Assembly (NCBI RefSeq): GCF_022819085.1
Contig: NZ_JALHAG010000001.1
Span: 1,013,395 to 1,077,394 of the forward strand
Length of the DNA: 64,000 nt
Direction: 5' to 3'
Source of the DNA: Planococcus ruber
GTDB lineage: Bacteria > Bacillota > Bacilli > Bacillales_A > Planococcaceae
The notes beneath the pieces were generated by a model. It ran no database searches, had not been told where the DNA came from, and saw nothing but the letters and a program-made list of their open reading frames with translations. Shown here piece after piece: positions 32,941 through 40,984 of this stretch (positions are counted from its first letter, which is position 1; every line of letters starts with the position of its first letter). The translations under genes and the position numbers were made by a program.

Positions 32941-33018
32941 TTATATTATAGAAAAGGTAAGGAAAGGTCAAATAAGAACAGGGAAGAGGGAAACACTGTC
33001 TTTCTTAAAACACAAAAA

Positions 33019-33044
33019 ATCCCCTGAATGGTCAGGGGATTTTC
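33019..33044. terminator. Terminator after the CNNM/CorC-type gene
   Basis: ATCCCCTGA (33019-33027), ATGG loop, TCAGGGGAT (33032-33040), with A-rich sequence on one side and TTT on the other. Best used by the minus-strand gene at 33056; works either way. Confidence 0.85.
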
Positions 33045-33055
33045 TGCGAAATCGG

Positions 33056-34357
33056 TTAATCTCTTAGAATGTCTACAGCCACTTTTGAGATGTGGTGATT
33101 ATCCATTTCCAGGATAGACCAGCGATGGCCGGCTTTTTCAATGACATCTCCGGTTTCAGCTTCAATGAGTTGATGCTGGATCCAACCGGCAATGGTGTCG
33201 ATGTCTTCGCTGTCGTCAAATTCCAAATTAAAGCGTTCGTGAAGGTCTTTCAAGAGTACGCGTCCATTTAAAATATAGCGGTCATTGCTTTCTTTAATAA
33301 TTTCAGCTTCTTCTTCATCGTCAAATTCATCGCGAATCTCCCCGACTATTTCCTCGAGAATGTCTTCCATCGTGATAATGCCGGACGTCCCACCGTATTC
33401 ATCAATGACTAATGCGATATGAGTGCGGTCTTTCTGCATTTTCATCAGGGCGGTCTGAAGCGGCGTCGTTTCATGGAAATAAGGAAGATCGTGGATAAAC
33501 TCTTCCATTTGAACGTCGCCGGCCACTGCGAAATGCGTCAAGATTTCCTTGGCGTTGATAAAACCGATCAAATCATCTTTATCGCCATGATTGGCAATCG
33601 GATAGCGCGTATATCGATGTTCGCGCAGTTCCCCGAGCAATTCTTCGCAGCTCAAATCTTGCGGAAACGCTACGATTTGAGTACGGGGAACCATGACATC
33701 TTTTGCGCTGCGTTCGTCGAATGCAAAAATGTTCTGCATAAAAGACAATTCGGTTTGGTTGATTTCGCCGCTTTGGAAACTTTGGGCCATGATGATCTTC
33801 AATTCTTCTTCTGAGTGGGCTTGTTCTTCTTTCGCCGGCTGAACACCGAAAATGCGCAAGAATACACGGGCAGAGCCATTCAACAAGAAAATGAATGGTG
33901 CCATAATCTTGCCGAACCAATAAAGAGGCGGGCTCAAAAACAACGTCATACGTTCTGCAAATTGAAGAGCCAGTGATTTTGGCGCCATTTCTCCAATGAC
34001 GACATGCAAGAAAGTCACAAGAGAGAAAGCCAACACAAAAGAAATGACAATGGAAACAGAATTAGGCACACCGAGCGTTTCAAAAAGCGGGTGCAAAAGG
34101 CGTTCAATGGTCGGTTCTCCGAGCCACCCGAGTCCGAGTGCCGTCACCGTAATCCCAAGCTGGCAAGCGGAAAGATAATAATCCAGGTTGCCGACGACTT
34201 TTTTTACAAGGACGGCTTTCCTATTGCCTTCTTCAATCAATTGTTCGATGCGGGACATCCGGACTTTAACGACGGCAAATTCTGCGCCGACAAAAAAGGC
34301 GGTTAACGCGATTAATAAAACGAGTAAAGCTAAATTCACTAAAAGTATGGGGTCCAA
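33056..34357 (-). CDS. Hemolysin-family (CNNM/CorC-type) membrane protein with CBS domains
   Basis: 433 residues in the usual order: a DUF21/CNNM membrane domain (about 1-190, four helices, FVGAEFAVVKVRMSRIEQLIEEGN and GWLGEPTIERLLHPLF), a CBS pair (AKDVMVPRTQIVAFP and HIALVIDEYGGTSGIITMEDILEEIVGEIRDE, about 216-345) and a C-terminal CorC/HlyC domain. These proteins export magnesium or cobalt, or regulate transport. The start is a TTG at 34357 with only AAGGGA close by, while a strong GGAGGTG lies 24-30 bases upstream behind a small hairpin, which is an odd leader. Confidence 0.94.
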   Translation of the reverse strand: MDPILLVNLALLVLLIALTAFFVGAEFAVVKVRMSRIEQLIEEGNRKAVLVKKVVGNLDYYLSACQLGITVTALGLGWLGEPTIERLLHPLFETLGVPNSVSIVISFVLAFSLVTFLHVVIGEMAPKSLALQFAERMTLFLSPPLYWFGKIMAPFIFLLNGSARVFLRIFGVQPAKEEQAHSEEELKIIMAQSFQSGEINQTELSFMQNIFAFDERSAKDVMVPRTQIVAFPQDLSCEELLGELREHRYTRYPIANHGDKDDLIGFINAKEILTHFAVAGDVQMEEFIHDLPYFHETTPLQTALMKMQKDRTHIALVIDEYGGTSGIITMEDILEEIVGEIRDEFDDEEEAEIIKESNDRYILNGRVLLKDLHERFNLEFDDSEDIDTIAGWIQHQLIEAETGDVIEKAGHRWSILEMDNHHISKVAVDILRD

Positions 34358-34387
34358 TAAATTCCCTTAACTAAGGGATTCACCTCC
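34358..34387 (-). promoter_or_regulatory. Leader with hairpin between a strong Shine-Dalgarno and a TTG start
   Basis: In mRNA sense: GGAGGTG (34387-34381), then TCCCTT-AGTT-AAGGGA (34378-34363), then ATTTA and the TTG start. Folding of the 6-bp hairpin would bring the strong ribosome site to about nine effective bases from the TTG, whereas unfolding exposes only the weaker AAGGGA site. Confidence 0.5.
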
Positions 34388-34451
34388 GAGATTTTTTGGT
34401 ATTATGAACAATTTAACATAATTTGACCCGGAAATATATAAGGAGCTCCTT

Positions 34452-35078
34452 TTAATCCTCTAGCACTTGCCGCGTGATCTCTTTAATGTCAATGACGGTT
34501 TCTTCACTTATTACATCATCGAGCATCACTTCACGGAAATAAGTGACGCTTGCTTTTAACGGAATGGCCAGCAATTTTTTTAGCGCGATGCGGTACATGG
34601 CGACAAATTCCTTGTCGGCGTTGCCTCTTTTCAATTCTGCGAACGATTCGTAAAATTGGTCCAGCTTGTCTGCCATTTCCAGCAGGCGGCCTTCAATGGT
34701 CGCGTCTTTGCCTTCCTTCATCCGATCAAAAAATACGTCTTGGAATTCTTCCGGGATTTCGCGCAGGATGAATTTCTCCATCATGCCTTCCTCCACTTTA
34801 GCAATCATTTCTTTGAGTTCGGGCGAAGAGTGTTTGACCGGCGTTTTGATGTCCCCGATAAAGACTTCTGCAAAATCGTGATTGATGGTTTTTTCATACA
34901 AGGATTTCCAATCGATGGTTTGGCCATCGCGTTCTTCGATTGTAGCGAAAAACAACGCATATTGGCTGACTTTCCAGGAATGAGCCGCCACATTGTGCTC
35001 TTCAAATTTAAATCTTCCAGGAGCGCGGATAATCCGCTCCAAATCGTTTAATGAAGTAAAAAACTTATGAATTCCCAT
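34452..35078 (-). CDS. HD-domain hydrolase (YfbR-like)
   Basis: 208 residues from the ATG at 35078 (MGIHKFF), with GGAG upstream; the frame stays open for 15 more codons but those lack a ribosome site. HD residues occur as EHNVAAHSWKVSQYALFFA (first His) and INHDFAEVFIGDIKTPVKH (HD pair), followed by EMADKLDQFYESFAELKRGN. The pattern is that of YfbR-type 5'-deoxynucleotidases, which dephosphorylate dNMPs with a divalent metal. The Bacillales members are less studied, so the substrate is tentative. Confidence 0.85.
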   Translation of the reverse strand: MGIHKFFTSLNDLERIIRAPGRFKFEEHNVAAHSWKVSQYALFFATIEERDGQTIDWKSLYEKTINHDFAEVFIGDIKTPVKHSSPELKEMIAKVEEGMMEKFILREIPEEFQDVFFDRMKEGKDATIEGRLLEMADKLDQFYESFAELKRGNADKEFVAMYRIALKKLLAIPLKASVTYFREVMLDDVISEETVIDIKEITRQVLED

Positions 35079-35171
35079 TCCCTCTACTCCTTTATTATTT
35101 TCTATACCAACACCATACCCCATTTTGCGTATAATGAAATAGACATTCTAAAAAAAGGGGAATAATCAAGT

Positions 35172-35651
35172 ATGACAGGAAAAACACACATCACGGGGGG
35201 CATTGCAGCAAGTCTTGCTTTTGCCCAAATCACAAATTATGATCCTGTCGTACTGCTCATATCCGGAGTGGCAGGGGCAATTTTGCCGGATATTTGCCAC
35301 GGAGGCAGTAAAATCGGAAGAACGTTTCCAGTTCTTTCAAAAGTGGTCAATAAATTATTCGGGCATCGCACTTTTACGCACAGCCTGTTGTTTCTAGTGC
35401 TGATGGCCGTCTTATTGAATGCTTTTGGAGTGGACGAAGCGGTCACTGCGGGGCTGCTTGTTGGCATGGCAAGCCATTACGTATTGGACATGGCAACGAA
35501 GAATGGGATCAAGCTTTTTTTTCCGCTGAAAATGACCGTCCGCTTTCCGGTCACGACAACTACAGGCGGCACAGTTGAATATCTTGTTTTCGCAGCACTC
35601 TCAGTGTTGGTCGTTTACTTTGGATACGACATATTCTTATCTTATTTTTAA
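35172..35651 (+). CDS. YdjM-like membrane-bound metal-dependent hydrolase (DUF457)
   Basis: 159 residues. The metal-binding pattern of the family is complete: MTGKTHITGGIAASLAF (His6), GAILPDICHGGSKIG (Asp), GHRTFTHSLLFL (His pair) and GMASHYVLDMATKNGIKLFFPL (His, Asp). Hydrophobic stretches in between predict four membrane spans. The family is related to phospholipase-C-like folds and in E. coli is LexA-controlled (YdjM); no LexA box is seen here. It is divergent from the HD-hydrolase gene. The sigma-B promoter of the next gene begins 10 bases after its stop. Confidence 0.85.
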   Translation: MTGKTHITGGIAASLAFAQITNYDPVVLLISGVAGAILPDICHGGSKIGRTFPVLSKVVNKLFGHRTFTHSLLFLVLMAVLLNAFGVDEAVTAGLLVGMASHYVLDMATKNGIKLFFPLKMTVRFPVTTTTGGTVEYLVFAALSVLVVYFGYDIFLSYF

Positions 35652-35661
35652 AAAAATCATT

Positions 35662-35686
35662 GTTTTATAAAAGGCGAAGTGGGAAT
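35662..35686 (+). promoter_or_regulatory. Sigma-B promoter of the small acidic protein gene
   Basis: GTTTTA (35662-35667), 13 bases, GGGAAT (35681-35686), against consensus GTTTAA-N12-15-GGGWAW. Expected start near 35695, in line with an ATG at 35719. Confidence 0.8.
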
Positions 35687-35718
35687 ACTCCTTGAAAATG
35701 GATAGAGGAGGAGAAGTT

Positions 35719-35907
35719 ATGGGCAAAGATAATTTTTCTGATGAGCGGCATCCAAGAGAAGAAGGGAACCGAAGAGAACGCGAAGAATATGAAAGCATTG
35801 AGCAAGAATCTGCAGAAGATGGAAAAGAAATGGAAAAAAGAGGGGCTCACAGCAATGAGGGGGTTGGCGATGAACAGAATCCCATCAGTGAGCCGGAAGA
35901 AGAATAA
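35719..35907 (+). CDS. Small hydrophilic stress protein (hypothetical)
   Basis: 62 residues from the ATG at 35719 behind GAGGAGGAG. Very charged and Glu-rich (about a third Glu/Asp), no hydrophobic core, so it is probably disordered: REEGNRREREEYESIEQESAEDGKEMEKRG then ISEPEEE. I do not recognise a family. Its sigma-B promoter and strong terminator at 35913 show a dedicated general-stress transcript. It resembles in style the hydrophilic protein encoded at 56923. Confidence 0.75.
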   Translation: MGKDNFSDERHPREEGNRREREEYESIEQESAEDGKEMEKRGAHSNEGVGDEQNPISEPEEE

Positions 35908-35912
35908 TCGAA

Positions 35913-35950
35913 AAAGCAAAGCAGGCCAAATGGGTGCTTTGCTTTTTTTA
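35913..35950 (+). terminator. Rho-independent terminator
   Basis: 11-bp stem AAAGCAAAGCA (35913-35923) / TGCTTTGCTTT (35935-35945) leading into a T run. Confidence 0.9.
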
Positions 35951-35993
35951 TGGAAATAAATTGGAAAGCTGGCATTCTTGTGTATCTGCCCGC

Positions 35994-36025
35994 AAAAAAT
36001 CCCGCAATAATCATTCATTGCGGGA
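35994..36025 (-). terminator. Terminator of the minus-strand hypothetical gene
   Basis: On the minus strand TCCCGCAAT (36025-36017), 8-base loop, ATTGCGGGA (36008-36000), then TTTTTT. Confidence 0.88.
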
Positions 36026-36030
36026 CACCG

Positions 36031-36462
36031 TTATATTTTTTTAAAGAATGAAATGATTTGCTTTTTCGAAGGCTCTTGCAGCCGGTAGCGAAGTTCTTTG
36101 TTTTGTGTATTTACCAGATGGTAAGCAGGATTCTCAGCAACAGTGAATTTCCAATGCGGCTTCGTGTTTTTCTTTTGGATCTGCAACTCTGGCGGCATCA
36201 TTTTTGTTCGGAAACTTTCAAGTTTTGCCATTAAAAAGGTATCCATATACCGTACGATTAAAAAGCCTTGCTGACGCTCAGGATCAAACTTAGCCAAGTT
36301 GAATTCACTGATATCAAATCCCTTTTCGTAACGCTGAACCGATGGAGACAATACAAAACAATCTTCGTTCGTAAAGATAGTTGAATTCCCTTGCTGTTTC
36401 AGCCCAAGTTCTTCTACCAGAAAATCTTTATTGACCAGACTCATTTCTCGTGCAGTAGCCAT
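36031..36462 (-). CDS. Hypothetical protein
   Basis: 143 residues, not recognised. No signal peptide or membrane span; mixed charge with aromatic-rich stretches (HWKFTVAENPAYHLVN, GFLIVRYMDTFLMAKLESF). A basic, Lys-rich C-terminus (LQEPSKKQIISFFKKI) could contact nucleic acid or membrane. The start is firm: AGGAGGAATTAC precedes the ATG, and TGGTATAAT, an extended -10 box, lies at 36503-36495. It is a single gene with its own terminator. Confidence 0.75.
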   Translation of the reverse strand: MATAREMSLVNKDFLVEELGLKQQGNSTIFTNEDCFVLSPSVQRYEKGFDISEFNLAKFDPERQQGFLIVRYMDTFLMAKLESFRTKMMPPELQIQKKNTKPHWKFTVAENPAYHLVNTQNKELRYRLQEPSKKQIISFFKKI

Positions 36463-36752
36463 GTAATTCCTCCTATTAAACTAATGATATCTCCATTATA
36501 CCACTCTTTCGTTCGGAAATGGGCAAAGATTGCCGTTTCGTCAGGCTTTCGCATCTAATGGGCTAAAGGATTGCCAAAAGATTTGAATTTTTTCTGAAAA
36601 TGGCATATTTTATCGTTCTGGAAGAAATGATAGAAGAAAGTGAAAAGACAACAGAATAAAGTGGAAAACTCAAAATAAAAACCGTTCTAATTTGTAAATT
36701 AAATAGTATAATAGTCTTGGTAGTTTTGAATTAGTTAGAGGAGGCTGCAAAA

Positions 36753-38240
36753 TTGATCCGGAATTTCAAAATACGCTTAACTTTAATCATTCTCGTATTT
36801 TCGATAATAGTTTCTTTTTCTGTAGCTTTCCTCAACTTTCGCCAAATGGAAAAGCTAGCGGAAAGAGAATATTCGGAAAAACTGCAATTAGTAGAGGAAA
36901 CAGTATTCAATTCCTTAAAATCCGTAGACGGCGCTTACGAATTATTTGATACGGAGATTACAGACCGCATGAAATGGAACAGTGAAGAATTGCTTAAACG
37001 CTATTCAGAGAATCCGGATGTAAAGAGCTGGGATTTGATTGTCTTAAAACAAAAGTTCAATATGGATATTTATGTCATTGATTCCCGCGATAAGATAGTC
37101 CAAAGTACGGATGTTTCCATAGCCGAAAAGGAAACGGAACGCCTTTTTTCTAATCTCGATGAACGGCGAAACGGTTTGGCTTTTATAGAGGAACCGATGA
37201 AGCTGCAGCAAAAAGATGGAGAAATTAAGAAATACGGCTATGTGCCTTCACCGGACCATGAATATCTATTTGTCCTCGCCTATTCTATAAGCGATAAAAC
37301 CATTTACCACACATTCAATTTTTTGGTGGCAGCCGAGGAACTGATTTACACCCATGATTCCTTGAATGCCATACACATTTATGAAACGGACGGCTCCTTG
37401 GTGGATGGAGCAAGAACGATGGAAGACGATGAAAATCCCGTCATTGCCGAGTCGAAAAAAGCGGTTTTTGAAAATGTCCTCGCCAATGGAAAAACATTGG
37501 AGATGGAGGGAGAGTGGGAAGGCGGCGACGTCTTCTACCGCTATATTCCATACACGGCTTTAAACAGCCAAGGGATGCCGGTCCAGCGAATTATCGAGAT
37601 GGTGCGCAATGACCAGGAGCTGAAAGCGGTATCGATGGAATATAAACAAAACTTCATTTGGTCGCTGCTGCTCATTTTGGCAATGGCCATCATTCTTTCT
37701 TATTTAATCGCACATTGGTTAGCGCGTCCGATTTATTTAGCTTTCCATGACAGCCTCACAGGCTTAAAAAACCGGGCTGCATTTGATGATTGCCTGAAAG
37801 CGCTATTGCAGAAGAAAGACAGCAAACCCGTGTTGATGATGATGGATTTAGACAATTTTAAACTGGTCAATGACTTTCTTGGGCATGACGGAGGCGACGG
37901 GTTTTTAATGCGGACCGCTGCAATTATCCAGCATCATGCCGGGAGAGAAATTGTGGCAGCAAGGCTTGGTGGAGATGAATTCGCGGTTATTTTTCCGGAG
38001 GCACACCAGGAAACGATTGAACGTACAGCTTCGCTGTTAATCCGCGAAATGCGGACGCTGATGCTGCAGGAGCCTGGAACCGATGCAATTGATGTAACCG
38101 TCAGTATTGGCATCGCCTTCGGCCAAGAAAATGATGACGCAGAAACTTTATATAAAAAGGCGGATCTCGCGCTATACGAATCCAAAAATTTTGGTAAGAA
38201 CCAGTATCGCTTTTTTACAGGAGATGCGATAAATGTATAG
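36753..38240 (+). CDS. Membrane-bound diguanylate cyclase (GGDEF) sensor
   Basis: 495 residues from a TTG at 36753 behind AGAGGAGGC. The N-terminal span (about 8-27), a roughly 270-residue extracytoplasmic sensor domain with dCache-like character (FNMDIYVIDSRDKIVQSTDVSIAEKETERLF) and a second span (about 305-325) lead into the GGDEF domain. The cyclase motif is intact, ARLGGDEFAVIFPE, with DLDNFKLVNDFLGHDGGDGFL before it and YKKADLALYESKNFGKNQY after. It should make cyclic di-GMP from GTP. A HAMP linker is missing between the second span and GGDEF. A TATAAT box lies at 36707-36712; the remaining 290-base upstream gap holds nothing else that I recognise. Confidence 0.93.
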   Translation: MIRNFKIRLTLIILVFSIIVSFSVAFLNFRQMEKLAEREYSEKLQLVEETVFNSLKSVDGAYELFDTEITDRMKWNSEELLKRYSENPDVKSWDLIVLKQKFNMDIYVIDSRDKIVQSTDVSIAEKETERLFSNLDERRNGLAFIEEPMKLQQKDGEIKKYGYVPSPDHEYLFVLAYSISDKTIYHTFNFLVAAEELIYTHDSLNAIHIYETDGSLVDGARTMEDDENPVIAESKKAVFENVLANGKTLEMEGEWEGGDVFYRYIPYTALNSQGMPVQRIIEMVRNDQELKAVSMEYKQNFIWSLLLILAMAIILSYLIAHWLARPIYLAFHDSLTGLKNRAAFDDCLKALLQKKDSKPVLMMMDLDNFKLVNDFLGHDGGDGFLMRTAAIIQHHAGREIVAARLGGDEFAVIFPEAHQETIERTASLLIREMRTLMLQEPGTDAIDVTVSIGIAFGQENDDAETLYKKADLALYESKNFGKNQYRFFTGDAINV

Positions 38241-38330
38241 GCAGGTAAATAAGATGGAAATAACAAAAAACAAACAATTCTGTTATATTGGATAATAAGG
38301 AACCGACTTCATTGAAAGAAGGGATTCAAT

Positions 38331-39008
38331 ATGTGCGGAAGATATTCGTTATATGCAGACTACAGTGCCATATTGCAGCGTTTCGATATTGAAGAAGCCG
38401 CTATACGTGAAGAGGATTACCAGCCAAGCTACAATATTGCGCCAAGCCACCAAGTGTTGGCGGTCGTTAACGACGGCTCGAAAAACCGATTGGGTTTGCT
38501 CAGATGGGGATTGATCCCGCCTTGGGCTAAAGATGAAAAAGTAGGATATAAAATGATCAACGCACGAGCGGAAACCGCAGCCGAAAAACCGAGTTTCCGC
38601 AATGCGTTCAAGAAAAAACGCTGTCTTGTAGTAGCCGATTCTTTTTTCGAATGGCAGCGGAACGGTTCCGGAAAAACGCCGATGCGCATCAAGCTTAAAT
38701 CAGAAGAGCCTTTTGCTTTTGCGGCTTTATGGGAATCTTGGAAGTCGCCGGATGGAAAAACCGTAAATACTTGTTCAATTTTAACGACCAAACCGAATGA
38801 TTTAATGGCGGCTATCCATGACCGTATGCCAGTCGTATTAACGAAGGAAGCTGAAAAAATATGGCTGGATCCTAAAGTGCAAGACCCGGAGATACTTGGA
38901 GAATTATTGAAACCTTTTAATCCGGAAGAAATGGAAGCTTATGAAGTATCTGAAGCGGTGAATTCACCCAAAAACAATGGGCCGGAATTAATTGAGAAAA
39001 TAGGGTGA
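38331..39008 (+). CDS. SOS response-associated peptidase (SRAP/YedK/HMCES family)
   Basis: 225 residues starting MCGRYSLYAD, with Cys2 as the catalytic residue after Met removal. Other family signatures are YNIAPSHQVLAVV, LRWGLIPPWAKDEKVGYKMINARAETAAEKPSFRNAFKKKRCLVVADSFFEW (about 61-111, conserved Asn and Arg contacts with DNA and the catalytic Glu) and AIHDRMPVVL, with the conserved His. It crosslinks abasic sites in single-stranded DNA through a thiazolidine. No LexA box is seen upstream. It ends shortly before a patatin gene and may share its transcript. Confidence 0.95.
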   Translation: MCGRYSLYADYSAILQRFDIEEAAIREEDYQPSYNIAPSHQVLAVVNDGSKNRLGLLRWGLIPPWAKDEKVGYKMINARAETAAEKPSFRNAFKKKRCLVVADSFFEWQRNGSGKTPMRIKLKSEEPFAFAALWESWKSPDGKTVNTCSILTTKPNDLMAAIHDRMPVVLTKEAEKIWLDPKVQDPEILGELLKPFNPEEMEAYEVSEAVNSPKNNGPELIEKIG

Positions 39009-39064
39009 AAGCAGGCTGGCAGAAAATTTGCCGGCTTTTTTTGCATAGGAAAGGGCGGTGTGCC

Positions 39065-39913
39065 ATGAAAAGCGGTTTGATTTTAGAAGGCGGCGGCATG
39101 AGAGGGGTTTATACAGGCGGTGTTTTAGAGCGGTTTTTAGAGGAGGCAGTTTTTGTAGATTATATCATCGGCGTATCTGCAGGAGCGTGCAATGCCTCAT
39201 CTTATGTTTCCCGCCAAATGGGGAGAAACCGTGAAGTCACCATCGGCTACGTGCAGCACCCTGATTATATTTCCGTGAAGAATTTGTTGCTGAAAAGAGA
39301 GCTGTTTGGCATGAATTTGATCTTTGATGAAATCCCAAACCGGCTTGTGCCGTTTGATTATGCAGAATTTCAAAAAGCGACGGAAGAATTTGTAGTCGGA
39401 ACCACCGACTGCATGACAGGTGAAGCGGTCTATTTTGAAAAGCGGGATTATCCGGCAGATGTTTTATCCATTGTTCGGGCGTCCAGCTCTTTGCCTTTTA
39501 TGGCGAAGCCGGTAGAATTCGAAGGCCGCCTTTTAATGGACGGCGGGGTAGCAGATCCGATTCCCATCCGAAAAGCGCTTGAGGACGGGGTGACAAAACC
39601 GATTATCGTATTGACCAAAGAAAGGGGCTACCGGAAAAAAAGAAATTCTTTCGCTCGTTTAATGCCGGCTTTTTACCGCCAGTTTCCTGGCATCATCAAA
39701 AGTATGGAAAATTGGTATCTCCGCTACAACGAAACAATGGAATTTATCGAACAGCTGGAAGCGGAAGGGAAAGCAATTATTATCCAACCTTCAAGGTTCA
39801 TAAAAATGACCGGGATGGAGCGGGACGTCGAGAAGCTTACAGAGCTTTATGAACTAGGCTATCACGATACAGAGCAGAAGCTGGGAGAAATCCAGCGTTT
39901 TCTCCATTCATGA
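39065..39913 (+). CDS. Patatin-like phospholipase family protein
   Basis: 282 residues from the ATG at 39065 (an open frame upstream lacks a good start). Patatin motifs are EGGGMRGVYTGGVLE (oxyanion GGGxRG, residues about 9-14), GVSAGACNA (nucleophile Ser in GxSxG) and MDGGVADPIPI (catalytic Asp in DGG). The pattern is that of YjjU/YlbK-type bacterial patatins, expected to hydrolyse phospholipid or acyl esters. It begins 56 bases after the SRAP stop. There is no signal peptide, so action at the inner membrane face is likely. Confidence 0.93.
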   Translation: MKSGLILEGGGMRGVYTGGVLERFLEEAVFVDYIIGVSAGACNASSYVSRQMGRNREVTIGYVQHPDYISVKNLLLKRELFGMNLIFDEIPNRLVPFDYAEFQKATEEFVVGTTDCMTGEAVYFEKRDYPADVLSIVRASSSLPFMAKPVEFEGRLLMDGGVADPIPIRKALEDGVTKPIIVLTKERGYRKKRNSFARLMPAFYRQFPGIIKSMENWYLRYNETMEFIEQLEAEGKAIIIQPSRFIKMTGMERDVEKLTELYELGYHDTEQKLGEIQRFLHS

Positions 39914-39922
39914 CCGGAAGAA

Positions 39923-39944
39923 AGCCGCTGAGAATTCAGCGGCT
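39923..39944 (-). terminator. Terminator of the PadR/DUF4097 operon
   Basis: AGCCGCTGA / TCAGCGGCT with a GAAT loop; on the minus strand it is followed by TTTCTTCC, while the plus side lacks a T tract. It lies 12 bases past the minus-strand stop. Confidence 0.7.
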
Positions 39945-39955
39945 GAAGCAAAAGC

Positions 39956-40984
39956 TTATGATTTTTTTACTTCAATGCTGCCATTATCCGTCTTTAAAAC
40001 GATGGAATGTTGGCCGGAGCCGTATACCGTATGATTGCTTTTTACGCCGAAAATTTTTGCCTTTCCGTAATCCTTGTGGGCGTGGATAGAAGCATTCGTT
40101 GGTTCTTCTGCTGTTTCAACCGTAATGCTGCCGTTGTCTGTTTTCAGGGTGATATCGCGTTCAAGGTTGGAAGTGAACAACCTGATTCGGCCATTATCGC
40201 TTTCTGCAGAAATTTTCCCTTCCACGCGATCCATCAAGATGCTGCCATTATCGGATTGAAGCCTGATTTGCGCCGCTGCAATGTTTTCCAGTTCAATCTT
40301 GCCATTCTCCGATTTCATCTCAGCTTTTTCTGTCCGGCTCGATTTCAATTTCAAAGCGCCATTATCCGAACGAATGCGCAATTCAGCCGTTTTGAGATCT
40401 TCAAAACAGATGCCGCCGTTATCTGATTTTGCCGTTAAAACGCTGCTTTCCAAATCGGCTCCATCGATTCTCCCGTTATCTGTCACTATTTTCAGGGAAT
40501 CATAGATCTTAGAAGGCAGCTGGACACGTACACGAGGCGATTTCGTATTGATCGTAAAACTGAAAATCCCCCATTTCTTTGCTTCCTCTTTTAAAGTGAT
40601 GACCAATGTCCGGTCCAAGACATCCACAAACAACTGCTGATTATAGCCTTTGTCCTCTACGTCCACATGCATTTTCCCGTCTTGTGATAATCCGATGTCC
40701 AATGTACCGTTGTCAATTTGAATATCCACTTTATCAAATTCGTCTTTTGAAAGGTTGACGGCTTTCGGTTTTGCTTCAACTTGGCTGAAGTCAAATGAAG
40801 CGAGCAATTCTTGGGCAATAGCTGCCGGCTCCCCAAGTTCCGCTGCGATTTCTTCGTCTTGTTTTCCGTCACGGCGTCCATTTAAAAAGTATTCGCGGAT
40901 ATCTTGAGAAATGTCCTGTCGTTCTTCTGTTGGCAATTGGTGCAAAGCCGCTTCTAGTTCTAAAAGAAATTGGTGTTCAGTCAT
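39956..40984 (-). CDS. HAAS (DUF1700) plus DUF4097 beta-strand repeat protein (LiaG-like)
   Basis: 342 residues. The first 70 form an HAAS domain (FLLELEAALHQLPTEERQDISQDIREYFLNGRRDGKQDEEIAAELGEPAAIAQELLASF), normally found beside PadR regulators. The rest is a DUF4097-type solenoid built of about ten roughly 20-residue strands ending in a DNG turn: DNGTLDI, DNGRIDG, DNGGICF, DNGALKL, ENGKIEL, DNGSILM, DNGRIRL, DNGSITV, DNGSIEV. There is no signal peptide or membrane span, so it is cytoplasmic unless docked to a partner. It overlaps the PadR gene by eight bases and probably takes part in envelope-stress control. Confidence 0.88.
   Translation of the reverse strand: MTEHQFLLELEAALHQLPTEERQDISQDIREYFLNGRRDGKQDEEIAAELGEPAAIAQELLASFDFSQVEAKPKAVNLSKDEFDKVDIQIDNGTLDIGLSQDGKMHVDVEDKGYNQQLFVDVLDRTLVITLKEEAKKWGIFSFTINTKSPRVRVQLPSKIYDSLKIVTDNGRIDGADLESSVLTAKSDNGGICFEDLKTAELRIRSDNGALKLKSSRTEKAEMKSENGKIELENIAAAQIRLQSDNGSILMDRVEGKISAESDNGRIRLFTSNLERDITLKTDNGSITVETAEEPTNASIHAHKDYGKAKIFGVKSNHTVYGSGQHSIVLKTDNGSIEVKKS

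Noticed and set aside
33419-33814. 131-codon plus-strand open frame opposite the CNNM/CorC-type gene
   Set aside because: His/Phe-rich antisense shadow of the CBS region.
40060-40900. Possible tandem DNA repeat or CRISPR-like array
   Set aside because: The periodicity comes from the DNG-turn protein repeat of the DUF4097 gene; DNA units are divergent and there are no constant repeats with unique spacers.
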